Below are positions 44,639 to 56,444 of a stretch of DNA of 64,000 bases, piece by piece. A program made the position numbers and the translations under genes. Source of the DNA: Pyralis farinalis (taxonomy: Eukaryota > Arthropoda > Insecta > Lepidoptera > Pyralidae); NCBI GenBank assembly GCA_947507595.1, contig OX382266.1, positions 10,540,001 through 10,604,000 on the forward strand, read 5' to 3'. Within the stretch, counting starts at the first letter, position 1. Every line of letters starts with the position of its first letter. Below the pieces are notes generated by a model. The model worked only from the letters and a program-made list of their open reading frames with translations. It made no database searches and had not been told where the DNA came from.

Positions 44639-47600
44639 CTGCAAAGAAAACAAGAACTGGATTGTAGCACGCTATTCAGTATTGAATACTATCTATAACT
44701 TCAGGCCAAATCCCTTACGGGGTAGGCAGAGAAAACCGAGCGCCACATGACCCGCTTCTTTAACATTCATTGCTCTTCTTATACACGTTCGCCGATTTCT
44801 AAGGCTCTCCTGACATCACCTTCTGAGAAAACATGATCAATGTAGTCATGGTAGGTAAGTCTTGGCCTTCCTACATACTTATTCTTCTTCTACTTTCGCG
44901 TTGAATATCTGTTTCGTAATTCTTTTTTGCTGCATTCTTTCTTCATGTCCGAATCAATGGAGCATGTCTCTTCTTATTTTAACATCGACACTCTCTTTCA
45001 AACCATCTCTGTTTCTAACATCATCATTGCAAATGCGGTCTACAAGAGTTACGCCACAAATTTTGCGCAACGCTCGCATTTCGACAGCTTTTATTCTACT
45101 TTCATGCTCTCTCTGCCATATCCAGCTCTGGCTTTTATAAGTAAGCATGGACCAGCACTCAATTGTGCATAGCGAGCTGTGCCTTCTGACTCGAGCTTTT
45201 ACTGCCAAGAAGTTTTCCCAACGCTTCATTCACACCATTCCCATTGAATACTTATTATTATAGATCAAATAAATTATCATCTAGGTGGCCCAAATGAACG
45301 TAATTTAGATAGAGAGACCGTGTTAAGTTCTTGCGATTATTTTAAGCTAAGAGCGGCAAACCCACCTACATTGCCAATTTATCTTCTAGCGTAAAGGTAA
45401 AATGCACCGGAATGCAAGCAGCGTCCTCCGCTTGATTGTTTTATACTACGTTATTTTATGTACGTTTTCATGCAAACAACGGCCCACTTATGATGAAGAG
45501 TTTGCCGCCTATAAGTACGTTTCATACAAGGAGTATCGATCGCGCGTGACCACCCTGGCTGCTAAACAGGAACACTTCATCTTACTGGTTATCTAATTTA
45601 CTCCCAGGAATACAACAAACCTCCAGGGAGTTGTATTGTAAGGCTTTAATCGAGCTACTTTGATGCGACCTACCTCTCTTATGAGAACCTCGTTTGTTAT
45701 AAAAGCAGGCCGCACCACGTGCAGGTGAAGTTGGTTTTAACTTTAAGATGATGGTGAGCAAAATCTATCCGATCAAGTTCTAAGTCTTATTTTGCCTGAG
45801 CATAAACATAGGTATGAAAGGCGACACTGCGATTGCAAAGCCTAACTCTTCTGTTTACGACGATTACTTCATCTCTGGTTGCACGGCTAGGGTGACTGAC
45901 AACTTCGGGTGTTATTATGCACTTACCTTAAGTGTTTCGGCGAGGAAGAAACTTTGCTGTACGTCGTCGCCCTGAGGGTTGGGATGGTAGACGTTCACCA
46001 GGCCCGTGTACCCGCCCTCCACGCGGCAGTGTTTCTCTAATGCCTGTAATATATACGTGTACATTGCACGATATTTGTAAGTAACTTAATCAAGATATCC
46101 CGTAGGAAAGCTCTTAGAAGGAACGACTTTTGCAAGTAATCGATAAATATCATGATGTTGGCCGCTGAAAAATTCTGATAATATGAAATGAAAATATTGT
46201 TTACACTCAATAAAATTCATATGTACAAATATATGTCACCAATATTGAATAGCGAATTAAGGCGTTTTTATGTAAAGGATCTATAGCTCTTGCTAATAAT
46301 GCTATCTTAATAATCTTCAAAATCTTTATAAATACTTGTTCTCTAGATTACTTTTGTTTTTTATTACACGGTATTTAGGTATAAATACCAAGAAAACAAA
46401 CTTCAATGAGGTTGTAATTTCACAAAACGTATTTGAGACTAATCGAAGGCTAGGAGCTTCACAGCAAAACAAAATTTTCATAATTACAAATGTTCAAAAT
46501 TTATAAAACTGTCTATTGACATCACCATATTTACATACGACTCATAGAAAACTGTAATCTTTCCAATAAAAGTAATATTTTAAATCGGATAAAATTTTCG
46601 AAATTAAATAAACTTTCACAGTTATTTGTATTATTATTGTAAGGATAAGATTTGGTTTTGTATTTTACTGATATTTCAGCAACGTTGCAGAGATCATGGC
46701 CACGAAATGATGCGGGATGACTCATCACCAGCCCGTGACCTTGACGTCTGCAACAACGCCGAAATAACAGGTAAATACAAAAAACAAAGCCCCGTACGTA
46801 CAATAGTGGTAAAATAAATACGTGTTAGTTGAACTAAGATTTAGATAATTAAATTAAAACATGGGTTTAATACGAGTATTTTCACCATGTTAAATCGCTG
46901 TGAAAGTGAACAGCGATTTCAATGGCCAGTTGACTACGTACTAATTGTACGTCGCTACATTTTTAGCGGAGACGACCACGCCAGCATATAATGAAAATGC
47001 ACTATCTAATAAGGTACTTATTGACGGATTTCGTAATTTGCAGGGCCACATGTAAACCCTAGGGATTGTTACTAAAATGGTAGTAACATATGAGAAACAT
47101 CGTGGGGTCCCACCCATCTTTCGCCAGGAATCATTCACCAAACGGAACAATGTAACGAGGCTAGCTATGACTCTAAATGACACTCAAAATATATTTGAAA
47201 TAGAGTGATGGCATGAAGATAGAATGATGGTACTTATATGTTACGAGAAAGAATAGCGACGTGACAACGTTAGTCTGCATCACTAACGTTATTAAGAAAA
47301 ATAGTACTCGGACAAAAATGAGTACGATGATTGCGCTTCATCGTACTCATTTTTGATGAGTTCCTTAAGCAGATAATAAAACAATTAAATGTCAAATAGT
47401 CAACTTACAAAATGTCCTTGTTTACTTATGCTTCACTTATTGTGAATAACGGATGTTTTCAGGGTTGACTGCAACCCTCCACTTTAAAAGGAAACTCTTT
47501 AAGTATCGTCTTATGAGAGACTGCAGAAAGGACACACCTACCACCTTCACATTGCTCCACAGACTTTCAAATCATATAAGGCGAAAGGAAATTTTGCAGA

Positions 47601-50600
47601 GAGGACAATCACATTTTTAGCTTCGTTACATTATTGATCTTGTTTGTACGAACTCTGCAACAAACAATTAATTACCTGTACAGCCTCCCAGCCCCAGTCG
47701 CGGTACTTCTGTTCCTTGGTAAGCCGCCACATGATGAAGTAGGTCTCGAAGGTCTCAGGCCGCAGTAAGTATACCTTCTCGTTACTCTTCTGCGCTCGCG
47801 CCTCCACCGCGCCCGTAAATCTGAAAATATTAAAAAAAATGTGCTGAGAATTTTAGACGAAAATAGTTGAAAAGTTTCAAGGTAATGGAACAAATTAAAA
47901 ACTTTGACAGATATTAAAATTTAAAACTACCAATAAGTAAAGAGAGAAAGGAGAGCTATGGAATAGAGAATGTTGTGATGTTAAACAGGTTCCGTTTTTT
48001 TTTTTAATTTCAGGTAGCTTGTTTGCTATGAACTACGCATGAATACATACATAATAACATCCATTTAATGCGGCGTCATTCCTCATGTTTTAAACAATGT
48101 AAACCGGTCGTTCGGTAAATCTGTGGCCTCAGTTTTACAAGAATCTACGTTACTACTGCGTTTGTGTTACTTATGTGTAAAAATCTGAGTTTCCCAAACG
48201 TTCCGATAGAGTCCTGAGTAATTATCGACGAAAATGTAAACGCAATCTTTTAACGACTAGAATCATAGATTCCACTAATGTTATGATTTGTTAGTTGCCG
48301 CTCGCTATAACACACTATAACTATTACGCCAAAAAAAGAAGTCTTCACGTAATAATGCAAGGATCGTTGCAAGTTTACGAGCCGAATTGCTGTTGCGTAA
48401 TTTCGACAGTAGGCCAAATCTACTAAAAACCTGCAGCTGCACGTTTACGCTTGTCATTCGAGTCGTGCCGAAGTAGTGCAGTGCCAATACGTGTATTCTG
48501 TTAAAATTTCCTGCACTGCAACTACGCTGCAACTGTGCGCATCCTGCAAATGAACTACTTAACACCTGTCATGTTACCATTTTTTAATCTAATAAATTGA
48601 ATTTTTACTTATGTAGGTTCAAGCCACTATACGATTGCCCTTGGTTGCTGGCGTGGAGTTATGACTGAAAAGAAGCTTTACTTAATCACATATTCCCACA
48701 AACATCTCCCAAAACAGAACAAATGTAACATTAATTTAACGTAGCAAAAGTTGCATAAGACTAACGTTAGCAAAACTGCAAATAAACTCCTTCAAAGTTT
48801 CTGACACCGGTATACAAATGTCAAAACAATTTATCAGAATACGATTATATTGCAGGAAACGTGCAAGACCAGTGTAGGTTTTTTTAACAGAATAGCGAGT
48901 CATTTTACTGCAGCGTTGCTGCAACATCGCTGCTGTCAGATCGCTTAACAGAATAACGAAACGTCAAAATGTACACATTTTGACACACGACGCGCAGCAG
49001 TGCAGACGCAGATTTTTGGTAGAATTGGCCCCTACAGGTGTTTAACATTTATACTGCGTCCATTTTATTAAGCTACTCTTGACAGATCATTCTATCTCTT
49101 TCGGATTTGAGAGATACGCAATACTTAATAGTTATCTGTCTCTTTCTGACTTGTTAAAATGATTACCTATAAAAAGTTTAATTATAAGATGGACAGTGTG
49201 TAGAAGGATTTAAGTTACGCACCTGAACGCCTCCGGTCCAAGCTTTGTCTCCGACCGAGCGTAGCTCTCGTGGCAGGTGTGAGTCAGCTTCCTGGCGACA
49301 TCCATGTACCGTTCAGATAGCGAGTTTTCTAGCGTTGTCGACGCGAGCGCAAACATACCCCCTGAAATAAAAAATATATTTTAAGCTGCGACCGAAACAT
49401 GTTTTTACAGGGCAATATTTCACGAATACTCAACAGAAGCCATTTGTATTTTTTTCTTTTTGCCAGTTATATATTGTAAATTAGTAAGTACTATAAATTG
49501 TAATTTTATATTACTCAATTGTCGAAGTGTAATTGAAGTCTCGTAGAAAAAAAATGGCAAAACAAGACAATACGCTGGACACGAAAACATATTTTGTGTA
49601 TTAATAATAGTATTACGTATTAGTAGATCTACAGAATATAACACAAAACACTACATATAGACGTAATATTATTAGAGAATAGAGACGATATATATATGGA
49701 GTATCTGCGACATTTATGCTCAGGCAACAGGAATCCTGGCGCTCTACCTAGTGAGCTCTAGCGCTATACAAGAAGATTACCACTAATCTAAACCGAAGAA
49801 TGATATGGGGAATGTAAAAAGTCTATTTTCGAATTCGCTAACACAGCGCCCTTACAAAACACGTATTAGTGAATGATTAAGTTGCGGTGGTGGCCGCGCA
49901 GTATAACAGCACGCCTAACAAGCGTAAGGTTCCTCGTTCGAACCCCAGCGGGTGCCTACTAGGTTTTTACGAGTAGTTACAATTTACTTGCGTTCGGCTA
50001 TCACTTGCTCCCGGTGAGCGAAAACATCGCGAGCAAACCTGTACATGAAGATCTTCTGGATGTGTAATCATGATTGTCTTGTCTGGTTGCTCTTTAAAGG
50101 TTACGGAGATCAGATGGCAGTCGCTCTAATGTAATAACTGGACTCACCACATCATGATCATAGCTAACGGGCTCCGTAGAGGATACAACCGGGACTTACC
50201 GCTTGATGCGTGAGAGTGAGTGAACGATTATTACGTTATAACTACACGTCTACAATTCATGTCATGTCATTTACTAAAACAAGCATATAGAGCCGTTCAA
50301 ATTATCATAATATATCAATTATCATAATACATCGTTTGAGTACGCACATTCACTGTGGCTTCGGCGGCGTTGAATTTCAAAGCGGGCGAAGTGGTATTTA
50401 CATACAAATGCAAGACAATTATATTGTTACATTCATATTACAATAATGACTATTTACATTTAATAATAATTGGTACAGAATAACAGATATTTACTAGATA
50501 GGTAATGCCGGAATAAACGCGGTCTAAATGTGAGCGCTGCGCAAAATTTGTGGCGTAAGGCTTGTAGACCGTATTCGCAATGATGATGTTAGAAACAGAG

Positions 50601-53600
50601 TTGGTCTGAAAGAGAGCGTCGGTGTTAAAATAAGAAAAGGCATGCTCCGATGGTTCGGACATGTAGAAAGAATGCAAGATGAAAGAATGACGAAGCAGAT
50701 ATACAATGCAAAAGTGGAAGGATGTAGGAGCCGGGGAAGGCCAAGACTTACCTACCATGACCAAATTGGTCGTGTTCTATCAGAAGGTGATGTCAGGAGC
50801 CCTAGAAACCGGCGAGCGTGCATGAGAAGAGCAATGAATGTTGAAGAAGCGAGTGAGATATGTAAGGATCGAGTCACGTGGCGCTCGGTTCTCTCTGCCT
50901 ACCCCGCAAGGGATTTGGCGTGAAGTTATAGATAGACAGAATAACAGAATTAGATAGGTAATGCCGGAATATAGGTATAACAGTACATACATATATACAT
51001 TTTTTTCAGTTTTTAATTCGCCGCAGCTACATGTTTTTTTGTGTTAAATGAGAATTGATTGATGTCATTACATGAGATCATTTAACAATGCATTTTTTTT
51101 GTAATTTTCGCTTACTTAACACCTTCATGGCTTAATTAATAAATTAATTTCAAAAATACTTTTCTAAAAGTTGGCCCCGTTTAGAAATACGACAAAATGA
51201 ATGAGAGAATTAAATTAGAAAATAATAGACTTACTTTGTTTTGTTCGTATCTTGTTTAATCAATGACAAAAGAGATAGCACTATTCTTAGTCATTCATAC
51301 GAGTAGCTATGTTCCGGTTTGAAAGGTGAGATATGGTAGAGAAATTCAAAAAATAAATAAAGATTTTCTAAAACTTGTATATCTATTTTCACATTCCCAG
51401 AACAGCCCTTTTTAAATTCTTGACTGGATATTTGCCGTGTTTAATCTTGGAAAGTTCAAATCGCTTTTAACGGAAGTTTCATTGGCAGCTAAACGATTTT
51501 CCACGGAACAATCTGGGGTACTTTTTATTACGAAACTACCGCGTGCTTTCGCAAGAATTCGCTAGCGATCCCTATATTAAGGGACATAAATTGTTTTCGC
51601 TTCGATTTGATACATTTATAACGATAATAAAACCACCATTACCACACCAATCATTATAACGTTAACTGATATATTACGGGTCTTTGCATCGGCATCGATC
51701 TATTTGAGAATCTACGTAAAACAAAGCATAAAATGAGTACGAATGTTAAAAAGTGAATGAGATGTAAGGACCGCGTCTTATGGCACTCGGTTCCCTCTAC
51801 CTACCCCGCAAGGGACCTGGCGTGAAGATATAGTAATATAGTATATGTACGTAAACATAAAAAATATGCTTTCGTAATAATAATACAATCCGCTCCCTGC
51901 AAGACTGAACGTAATTAGAAATATTAAGGTGACGTATAACTCTAGGTATATAATCATGTTATAAATTTATAACGAACACGAAAAGCACGCCGTAAAATAA
52001 ATAAGACGATAACAAAGCCAGTATTGGTAACGGTTCGCGCGACACAGTTATAGGAGCACTAACTGTAATTTAAGCGGAACTAACAAATCATTCGTGACAC
52101 CTAACGTGCTGGTTAAGGTCTTTTTACGTTTGCGAGAACATCATGTGCATTCCACATATTGTTACTGCCGAAAGTGTTCACACAATAGGCCGCGGGGCCG
52201 ACCTTTTTTCGAAGAAAACGTACCACGGTAAAGAATCGGATTCATGTCAAATTAGAATAACCGTAAACTAACGATGATAAACGTTATTCCGTAAAGACAT
52301 TACTAGTACTAGTACCGTAATTTCCTTGGTTGTTGTTAAGCTTATCTCCGGAAATCCTTTCCAAGATTAAACACGGAAAATATTCAGACAATAATTTAAA
52401 AAAGGCTATTTTGGGAATATGAAAATAAATATATAAATTCTAGAAAAAGCTTTTATTTCTAAATAGAATAAAAAAATATTAGTTATTAATTAATTTAATT
52501 TACTCGTCTGGATCAGCACTCTACGAAGCGCGTTAAGCAATTAGTTCTGCCCCGCAATTGTTGATACATAAATGTTAAGGAAACCGTCAAATTTAGAGAC
52601 TACATTATACAAGGTCTAACATATTCAACCCGACAAACTCTGCAGGGTTTATGTATATGCAGTACCTATTAAGATTATAATATAAAAAATTAAACATGTA
52701 ATGTTGCAGACTTTTTCAAATATCATAATTTAGTAATTAAAAATTATATACATAAGTTATATACATAAGTATACATAAGTTATATACCTACTTATACCGC
52801 CACATTAACCCTTTTTCATCCCACTGCAGGGATACGGGTTTCCCTTCAACCGATGGGGTGTAGAGGCTACGGTCGTCGTTGCTTAACCTGCGTGTTCGGT
52901 TAGAATGGCACACTCAATGACGCCATTGACCTCTCGATCGATATATATATATTAATATATAAAATGGAAAATTTCGTTTGTTTGAACGCGGTGATCTCTG
53001 GTATTAGTTGAATTAAAAAAAAAAATATTTTTTACATTTCATAGTTCAATTCTTAAGGATGGTTATAGTTATACTTTACAATATATTTTTGTTATTTTCT
53101 GATTTGAAATTAAAAAAAAATATCTCTACAAAAATCGTAGAAACGGGTTCATCATTATAATCATCATCCGAGCGTTAAATCCGGTCGCGTCCTACACTTT
53201 CACTGCGGAGCTCGGGGTTCTATTAAAAACCGTAGAAATGGGTTGTTTCCGCGAAAGCATGTAATACTTGCCATTAATGACACCAGCGGACTTTCTGATG
53301 GTGTAACTGAAAACACAATTAAGCACATGGGAAACATTGGCGAAGAATGTTGTGGTTTTGGAATGTGTGACCTATATAAAAACTTTTTTAGAATTTGTTT
53401 CACGACAACAAATCGATACGTACCAGCGAAACACGACAGATGATCCATCTTCTCTTCGAAGATCCTTCCATATTTGAGCTCGGCGAGGTACGAAAGTCCC
53501 GAGGGGGACACTCGAAGCATTTTGTCGAGCGCGGCCTGCATCGCCGTGTCGAACATTACGCGCGCCTGCTCGTCTGCCCGCCCGGACACCAGCCATGCTT

Positions 53601-56444
53601 TCAGTAAGTACTCGTAGAATGAGTCGCCGAGCGCACCCAGGGATACGTGACCTGGGGGAAAAAATCATATTTCAGTCACTCGTTCTCATTAAATTTTTAG
53701 GACCTGGATTTTCTGTCAACCGAAAGGACTTGGAATACACTGCGCACGATTCTGGATTCTGCCTGAAGGTTAGTGCTTTAGCTGAGCCTGTGTTTTACAG
53801 CCAAGATCACTAACGTAACCATTGTTATCTTACCATAACAAACTCTCTCGAAAACTCGAAATTAATCCATCAACAGTCTACTGCAGATAGAGATTGTGTT
53901 GCGCGTTCGGTTAGAAAGACTCAAAAGAATGTTTTATCTGCCATTTTCTGGATAAATTGAATCATTCCATGTTAAAAGACCGTATCGTTGGCCATCAATT
54001 TCCCAAAATTGAATTAATTAGTGTTACTATTAATTCCGTAGCATAATCCCTATACAACACTACTCAATTAAATAACACTAATTAGTTAAGAGAAGCTGGA
54101 TTTCTTCTTGCCCGACAGAAACATTATTAGGGAGCATTTTATTGAATGATTGCAAAATGACAGGATACTGTGTAGTCTTTGTCAGTTGCAGTTGCGATTT
54201 GGGCTCCTCTTTCGCTAATCATCAGTCAAAGAGGAGCCAATATGCTGAAATTGTATTAAAAAAATATATTTTAGAAGTAATTGTATATCCACAGTCTTTA
54301 ACAGACCTATTTAAATATTATGCGTAAGGATATATTAAGGGACAATTTATGATAAGACATTCTTGTATGTTGGAATTCCTCTTAGAGTTAACGTGTACTC
54401 ACTACGGCAATCGCTTCCCATCAGGCGAGCCGTACGTTTGTTAGACATGCGATAAAGTAAAAATAAATTGAAAGTTGTATCGAAAGTTGGTGTCACTCGT
54501 ACGATGGGTCACGCATGTTGGTCATTGAGGGCTCGGAAATGATAGGTAGACCCCACCGTAAGTATGTTTCATAGGTAAGGTTATCTTATACAGCAGCTTT
54601 CGATCAACGTGTACTGAGCTGAGTGTAACGTTTATATTAATAATCATATGTTTTTATAGTGATTAGTAGTAGGTTACACACTCACATAGTTTTTTTATCA
54701 GTAGGTAATAATATCGACTAATTCTAAATTAAACTCATAACTTGCTTTCGTTCGTGTGGAGTACGAAAGTCCTTTCCACAAGTTCAAATTATCTCCGAAA
54801 TTTCAACAGAAATTCAGTGATTTAGTTATAAAAGTACCTGGGCGAACTATCGATGATTTTTGTGTTTTTATGTGTAAATTATATTTAATTTATTACGAAT
54901 TACATTTAAATATCATTATATACAAGAACTGCTCACAACAAGCAATATGATACACACAAACAGTAAACTTTCGATTTGTATTAGTTGTAAGAGGATCATT
55001 AAAATGTTATCCGAGAACGAGATGTTATCGGAAATGCAGAAAGACGAGTGATGCGTTAAAAATAAATAACATATAGACTTTCATCAATTTTTCTCTACAA
55101 TAAGATATAAAGCTAACATTTTTAGTTACTATGAACAAATTTAAACCAAATTTTAAGAACATAACGTTATATGCACTATTTTTATATGTTTTTCAATATA
55201 CATTGTAAGTACATCGTTGTTTGTCACATAGATGTTCCTAAATGACAGATAGTAAACTCAATTCCCGTTTTTAAGAGTTTATATCAATACAGTTTTAGAA
55301 ATAAAACATATTTATATACACATGATTAATATCTAACGTTTTGAAATGCAAGTACTTACATTGTGTTCGCAAACGGTTCATGTAGCAGTTAAAGTTATGT
55401 CACAGCAATAATAACAAATTAATAGCAAATTAGTTGGATGCTACCAGTCACTCATTTTGAATGCACTACGATTGCGAGCAGATGATTCGTATCGACCCGC
55501 AGCCGTATCTGCATCGGGCCTCAGGTTAATAATATGCACAAAGTGAATAAACAGGTGTCTCTACATGGTCTGTACAATTTCGACAATGTTACGCTAAACT
55601 GTGATCACTCCTTGCTTACCGTTCAACGTTTAAACTCTCGATGATGGTGTGATTGTAAAGAGGAATTGACAAATTTTGCGGTCCGTCGCAGATGCGGCTT
55701 TGCCGACAACCGGTTCTTCTTTACTTGAAGCCTATGGAATTGCCTTCTTATTTATTTCGTTCATTCATCAAGGCCCTACGTGATACCCTCATTAGAAAGC
55801 AAATCATCGAAGATAAATGGATACGACTTTTTATACTCGTGTTATTAAATTTTGAATATTAACTCGTTGTAAATATGAGATGGGAAACGACTTAATTAAA
55901 TATTTTCCGCTTTATATCCACAATATTTTATGGTAACTTCAAAACAAAGTTCCTATATTCTTCGGTATATTCTTTAGAGCTTTCATGATTGACGTCGTAG
56001 TTTATTTATGATGATTTTTACCCTATTGAGCGATTTTAAAATCAGAAATTACTACTACCCTTACTTATTTTATATTTCATGTCTATAGTCATGCTATACA
56101 TATTATACAATTAATACATCACATATCGTATTCAATAATAATAACAGTCACATCGAAATCTTCTAAAAACCCATGTAAAAATGAACAGCTGATCAAATCA
56201 TTTCTACGGAGACAGTGATTTTTCCCCTTTCGAAATTTTCCCCATAATAAAAGTTGTTATTAATCATAAGTGTATTTACCTCCCTACGTATTACAGAGGA
56301 ATAAATCGTCGCTCTGTACATTTGATAGCTTAATGGCACTTACGTTGTCCCCACTGCCCTGTGCGTGGGTTGATGAAGTTTGGATACAGGTCGTTGGGTT
56401 TCTCTATATTGTTGAGCACTTCACGGATGCGGTCCACCTTCTGT
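44477..56444 (-). CDS. alpha-Man-Ia: Class I alpha-1,2-mannosidase (GH47), C-terminal half, six exons
   Basis: GH47 enzymes trim alpha-1,2-linked mannose from Man9-type N-glycans in the ER/Golgi lumen, giving Man5 for complex glycan processing. Minus-strand exons are 56344-56444, 53424-53651, 49223-49361, 47676-47820, 45927-46043 and 44477-44638; all junctions are GT-AG and agree in phase. In order the protein shows GQWGQ, HVSLGALGDSFYEY, HLSCFAGGMFAL, TCHESY, LGPEAFRF, LRPETFETYF, RDWGWEAVQALEKHCR, DDVQQSFFLAETLKYLYLLF and VFNTEAHP. From family knowledge these hold a catalytic Asp (LGDS), Arg/Glu (RPE), the calcium-binding Thr (NTE) and the conserved Cys pair. The signal-anchor, stem and first catalytic Glu would lie in 5' exons, which I do not find up to 64000. 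Wording is closest to Golgi type IA rather than ER type IB. The family is certain; the paralogue is my inference. Confidence 0.93.
44690..45243 (-). pseudogene. RTE LINE 3' end in the last mannosidase intron
   Basis: The minus strand reads TYKSQSWIWQREHESRIKAV, EMRALRKICGVTLVDRICND and GLKESVDVKIRRDMLH, then frame-shifted RPRLTYHDYIDHVFSEGDVR and VFSAYPVRDLA with stop. It ends with the GGCxTGAAGxTATAGAT-type RTE 3' end. It is in the same orientation as the mannosidase. Confidence 0.85.
45438..45683 (-). mobile_element. SINE family A in the last mannosidase intron
   Basis: The plus strand shows TTTTATACTACGTTATTTTA, ACGGCCCACTTATGATG, ATCGCGCGTGACCACCCTGG, CCTCCAGGGAGTTG and GCGACCTACCTCTC, the reverse complement of the SINE from tail to 5' body, quite diverged. 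A 64-codon plus-strand ORF here is an artefact of it. Confidence 0.65.
45927..46043 (-). CDS. alpha-Man-Ia: alpha-mannosidase exon: ALEKHCR to AETLK
   Basis: A 117-base, phase 0-0 exon of exactly 39 codons reading ALEKHCRVEGGYTGL, VNVYHPNPQG and DDVQQSFFLAETLK. DDVQQSFFLAETLKYLYLLF, which spans the junction with the last exon, is a hallmark of animal class I mannosidases. Confidence 0.92.
46656..46782. repeat. Foldback repeat, about 48-bp arms, mannosidase intron
   Basis: TTTTGTATTTTACTGATATT, TCAGCAACGTTGCAGA (46656 on) pairs imperfectly with CGTGACCTTGACGTCTGCAA, CAACGCCGAAATAACAGGTA (46734-46782). The spacer is 30 bases. It belongs to a repeat I recognise from other lepidopteran introns but cannot name. 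Confidence 0.6.
47313..47355. repeat. Perfect 18-bp hairpin, mannosidase intron
   Basis: CAAAAATGAGTACGATGA (47313-47330) is the exact inverse of 47338-47355; the loop is TTGCGCT. Confidence 0.9.
47676..47820 (-). CDS. alpha-Man-Ia: alpha-mannosidase exon: LRPETFETYF
   Basis: A 145-base exon (1 + 48 codons) encoding FTGAVEARAQ, VYLLRPETFETYFIMWRLT and YRDWGWEAVQ. LRPE holds an Arg and a catalytic Glu of GH47. The acceptor is ATTTTCAG and the donor GTAAT. Confidence 0.92.
48125..49031. mobile_element. Possible TIR DNA element in a mannosidase intron
   Basis: Left GGCCTCAGTTTTACAAGAAT, CTACGTTACTACTGCG and right (reverse complement) GGCCAATTCTACCAAAAATC, TGCGTCTGCACTGCTGCG align imperfectly as inverted ends. 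The inside has CTGCAGCTGCACGTTTACG and several GTTGCTGCAAC-like inverted bits. No intact transposase is seen. Confidence 0.4.
49223..49361 (-). CDS. alpha-Man-Ia: alpha-mannosidase exon: GGMFAL to LGPEAF
   Basis: A 139-base exon encoding GMFALASTTLENSL, RKLTHTCHESYARSE and KLGPEAF. The Cys in TCHESY pairs with the HLSC Cys in family structures. The first two bases complete the Gly codon begun in the previous exon, and the last two (AG) start the Arg codon completed by the next one. Confidence 0.9.
49878..50190 (+). mobile_element. tRNA-headed SINE (related family C) in a mannosidase intron
   Basis: The head is GGTGGCCGCGCAGTATAACA with a B box GTTCGAACCCC (49936-49946). The body includes TATCACTTGCTCCCGGTGAG and AAAACATCGCGAGCAAACCT, related to but distinct from family B. 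The B box could be mistaken for a tRNA gene, but no full cloverleaf follows. Confidence 0.6.
50509..50936 (+). pseudogene. RTE LINE 3' end, plus strand
   Basis: LRKICGVRLVDRIRNDDV, GLKESVGVKIRKGMLRWFGH, ERMQDERMTKQIYNAKVEGC, RPRLTYHDQIGRVLSEGDVR and WRSVLSAYPARDLA, then the stop and GAAGTTATAGATAGACAG. It is homologous to 44690-45243 in the opposite orientation, so the two form a potential 6-kb-spaced inverted pair inside one gene. Confidence 0.85.
51465..51580 (+). mobile_element. Helitron-like fragment
   Basis: CGCTTTTAACGGAAGTTTCA, GGGTACTTTTTATTACGAAA and GCTTTCGCAAGAATTCGCTAG resemble internal and 3' parts of the Helitrons at 16808 and 30426. Confidence 0.4.
51737..51830 (+). mobile_element. 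RTE LINE 3' end fragment
   Basis: TGAATGAGATGTAAGGACCG, GGCACTCGGTTCCCTCTACC and CCCGCAAGGGACCTGGCGTG, then AAGATATAG. Confidence 0.75.
52461..53423. other. Mannosidase intron: AT-rich with worn repeat pieces
   Basis: CATCCCACTGCAGGGATACG and GCGTGTTCGGTTAGAATGGC (52820-52910) recur as CGCGTTCGGTTAGAAAGACT (53910-53930), marking fragments of a common repeat. At 53160-53215 GTTAAATCCGGTCGCGTCCT is another repeat-like patch. Confidence 0.4.
53424..53651 (-). CDS. alpha-Man-Ia: alpha-mannosidase exon: LGDSFYEYLLKAW block
   Basis: A 228-base exon (2 + 75 codons + 1). It carries HVSLGALGDSFYEYLLKAW with the family's catalytic Asp, then a helical stretch and KMDHLSCFAG, whose His and Cys are conserved in GH47. 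The acceptor is CCCCCAG at the upper edge and the donor GTACG at the lower edge. It is the longest and most diagnostic exon in the window. Confidence 0.92.
54392..54470 (+). mobile_element. SINE/LINE tail fragment in a mannosidase intron
   Basis: CACTACGGCAATCGCTTCCC, ATCAGGCGAGCCGTACGTTT and an A-rich end match the tail consensus. Confidence 0.5.
54471..56343. other. Mannosidase intron, AT-rich, no recognised elements
   Basis: Only short unremarkable ORFs. No element end or exon-like segment was identified. Confidence 0.5.
56344..56444 (-). CDS. alpha-Man-Ia: alpha-mannosidase exon (most 5' exon seen)
   Basis: Encodes QKVDRIREVLNNIEKPN, then LYPNFINPRTGQWGQ, the stretch just before the HVSLGALGDS block in GH47 enzymes. 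The donor GTAAG is at 56343-56339. The acceptor side reads TTTACAGACAG, so two AGs four bases apart are possible (exon start 56444 or 56440); homology does not settle which is used. The exon ends on a single C that completes an Arg codon with the next exon. Confidence 0.88.

Larger units (their letters stand above)
51352..52460. mobile_element. 1.1-kb element with about 104-bp inverted ends, mannosidase intron
   Basis: 51352-51455 and 52357-52460 are inverted copies with roughly 15-20% divergence: for example TGCCGTGTTTAATCTTGGAA against the inverse of TTCCAAGATTAAACACGGAA. Between them lie a Helitron-like patch (GGAAGTTTCATTGGCAGCTA, GGGTACTTTTTATTACG) and an RTE 3' fragment. It may be a decayed long-TIR transposon or two opposed copies of one repeat. 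Confidence 0.55.

Noticed and set aside
45402..45596. ORF with a signal-peptide-like start (LIVLYYVILCTFSC)
   Set aside because: Most of it lies over an antisense SINE; the hydrophobic start is a by-product of TTTTATACTACGTT-type tail sequence.
49900..49950. Possible tRNA (GTTCGAACCCC)
   Set aside because: The acceptor-stem complement is absent and SINE body follows.
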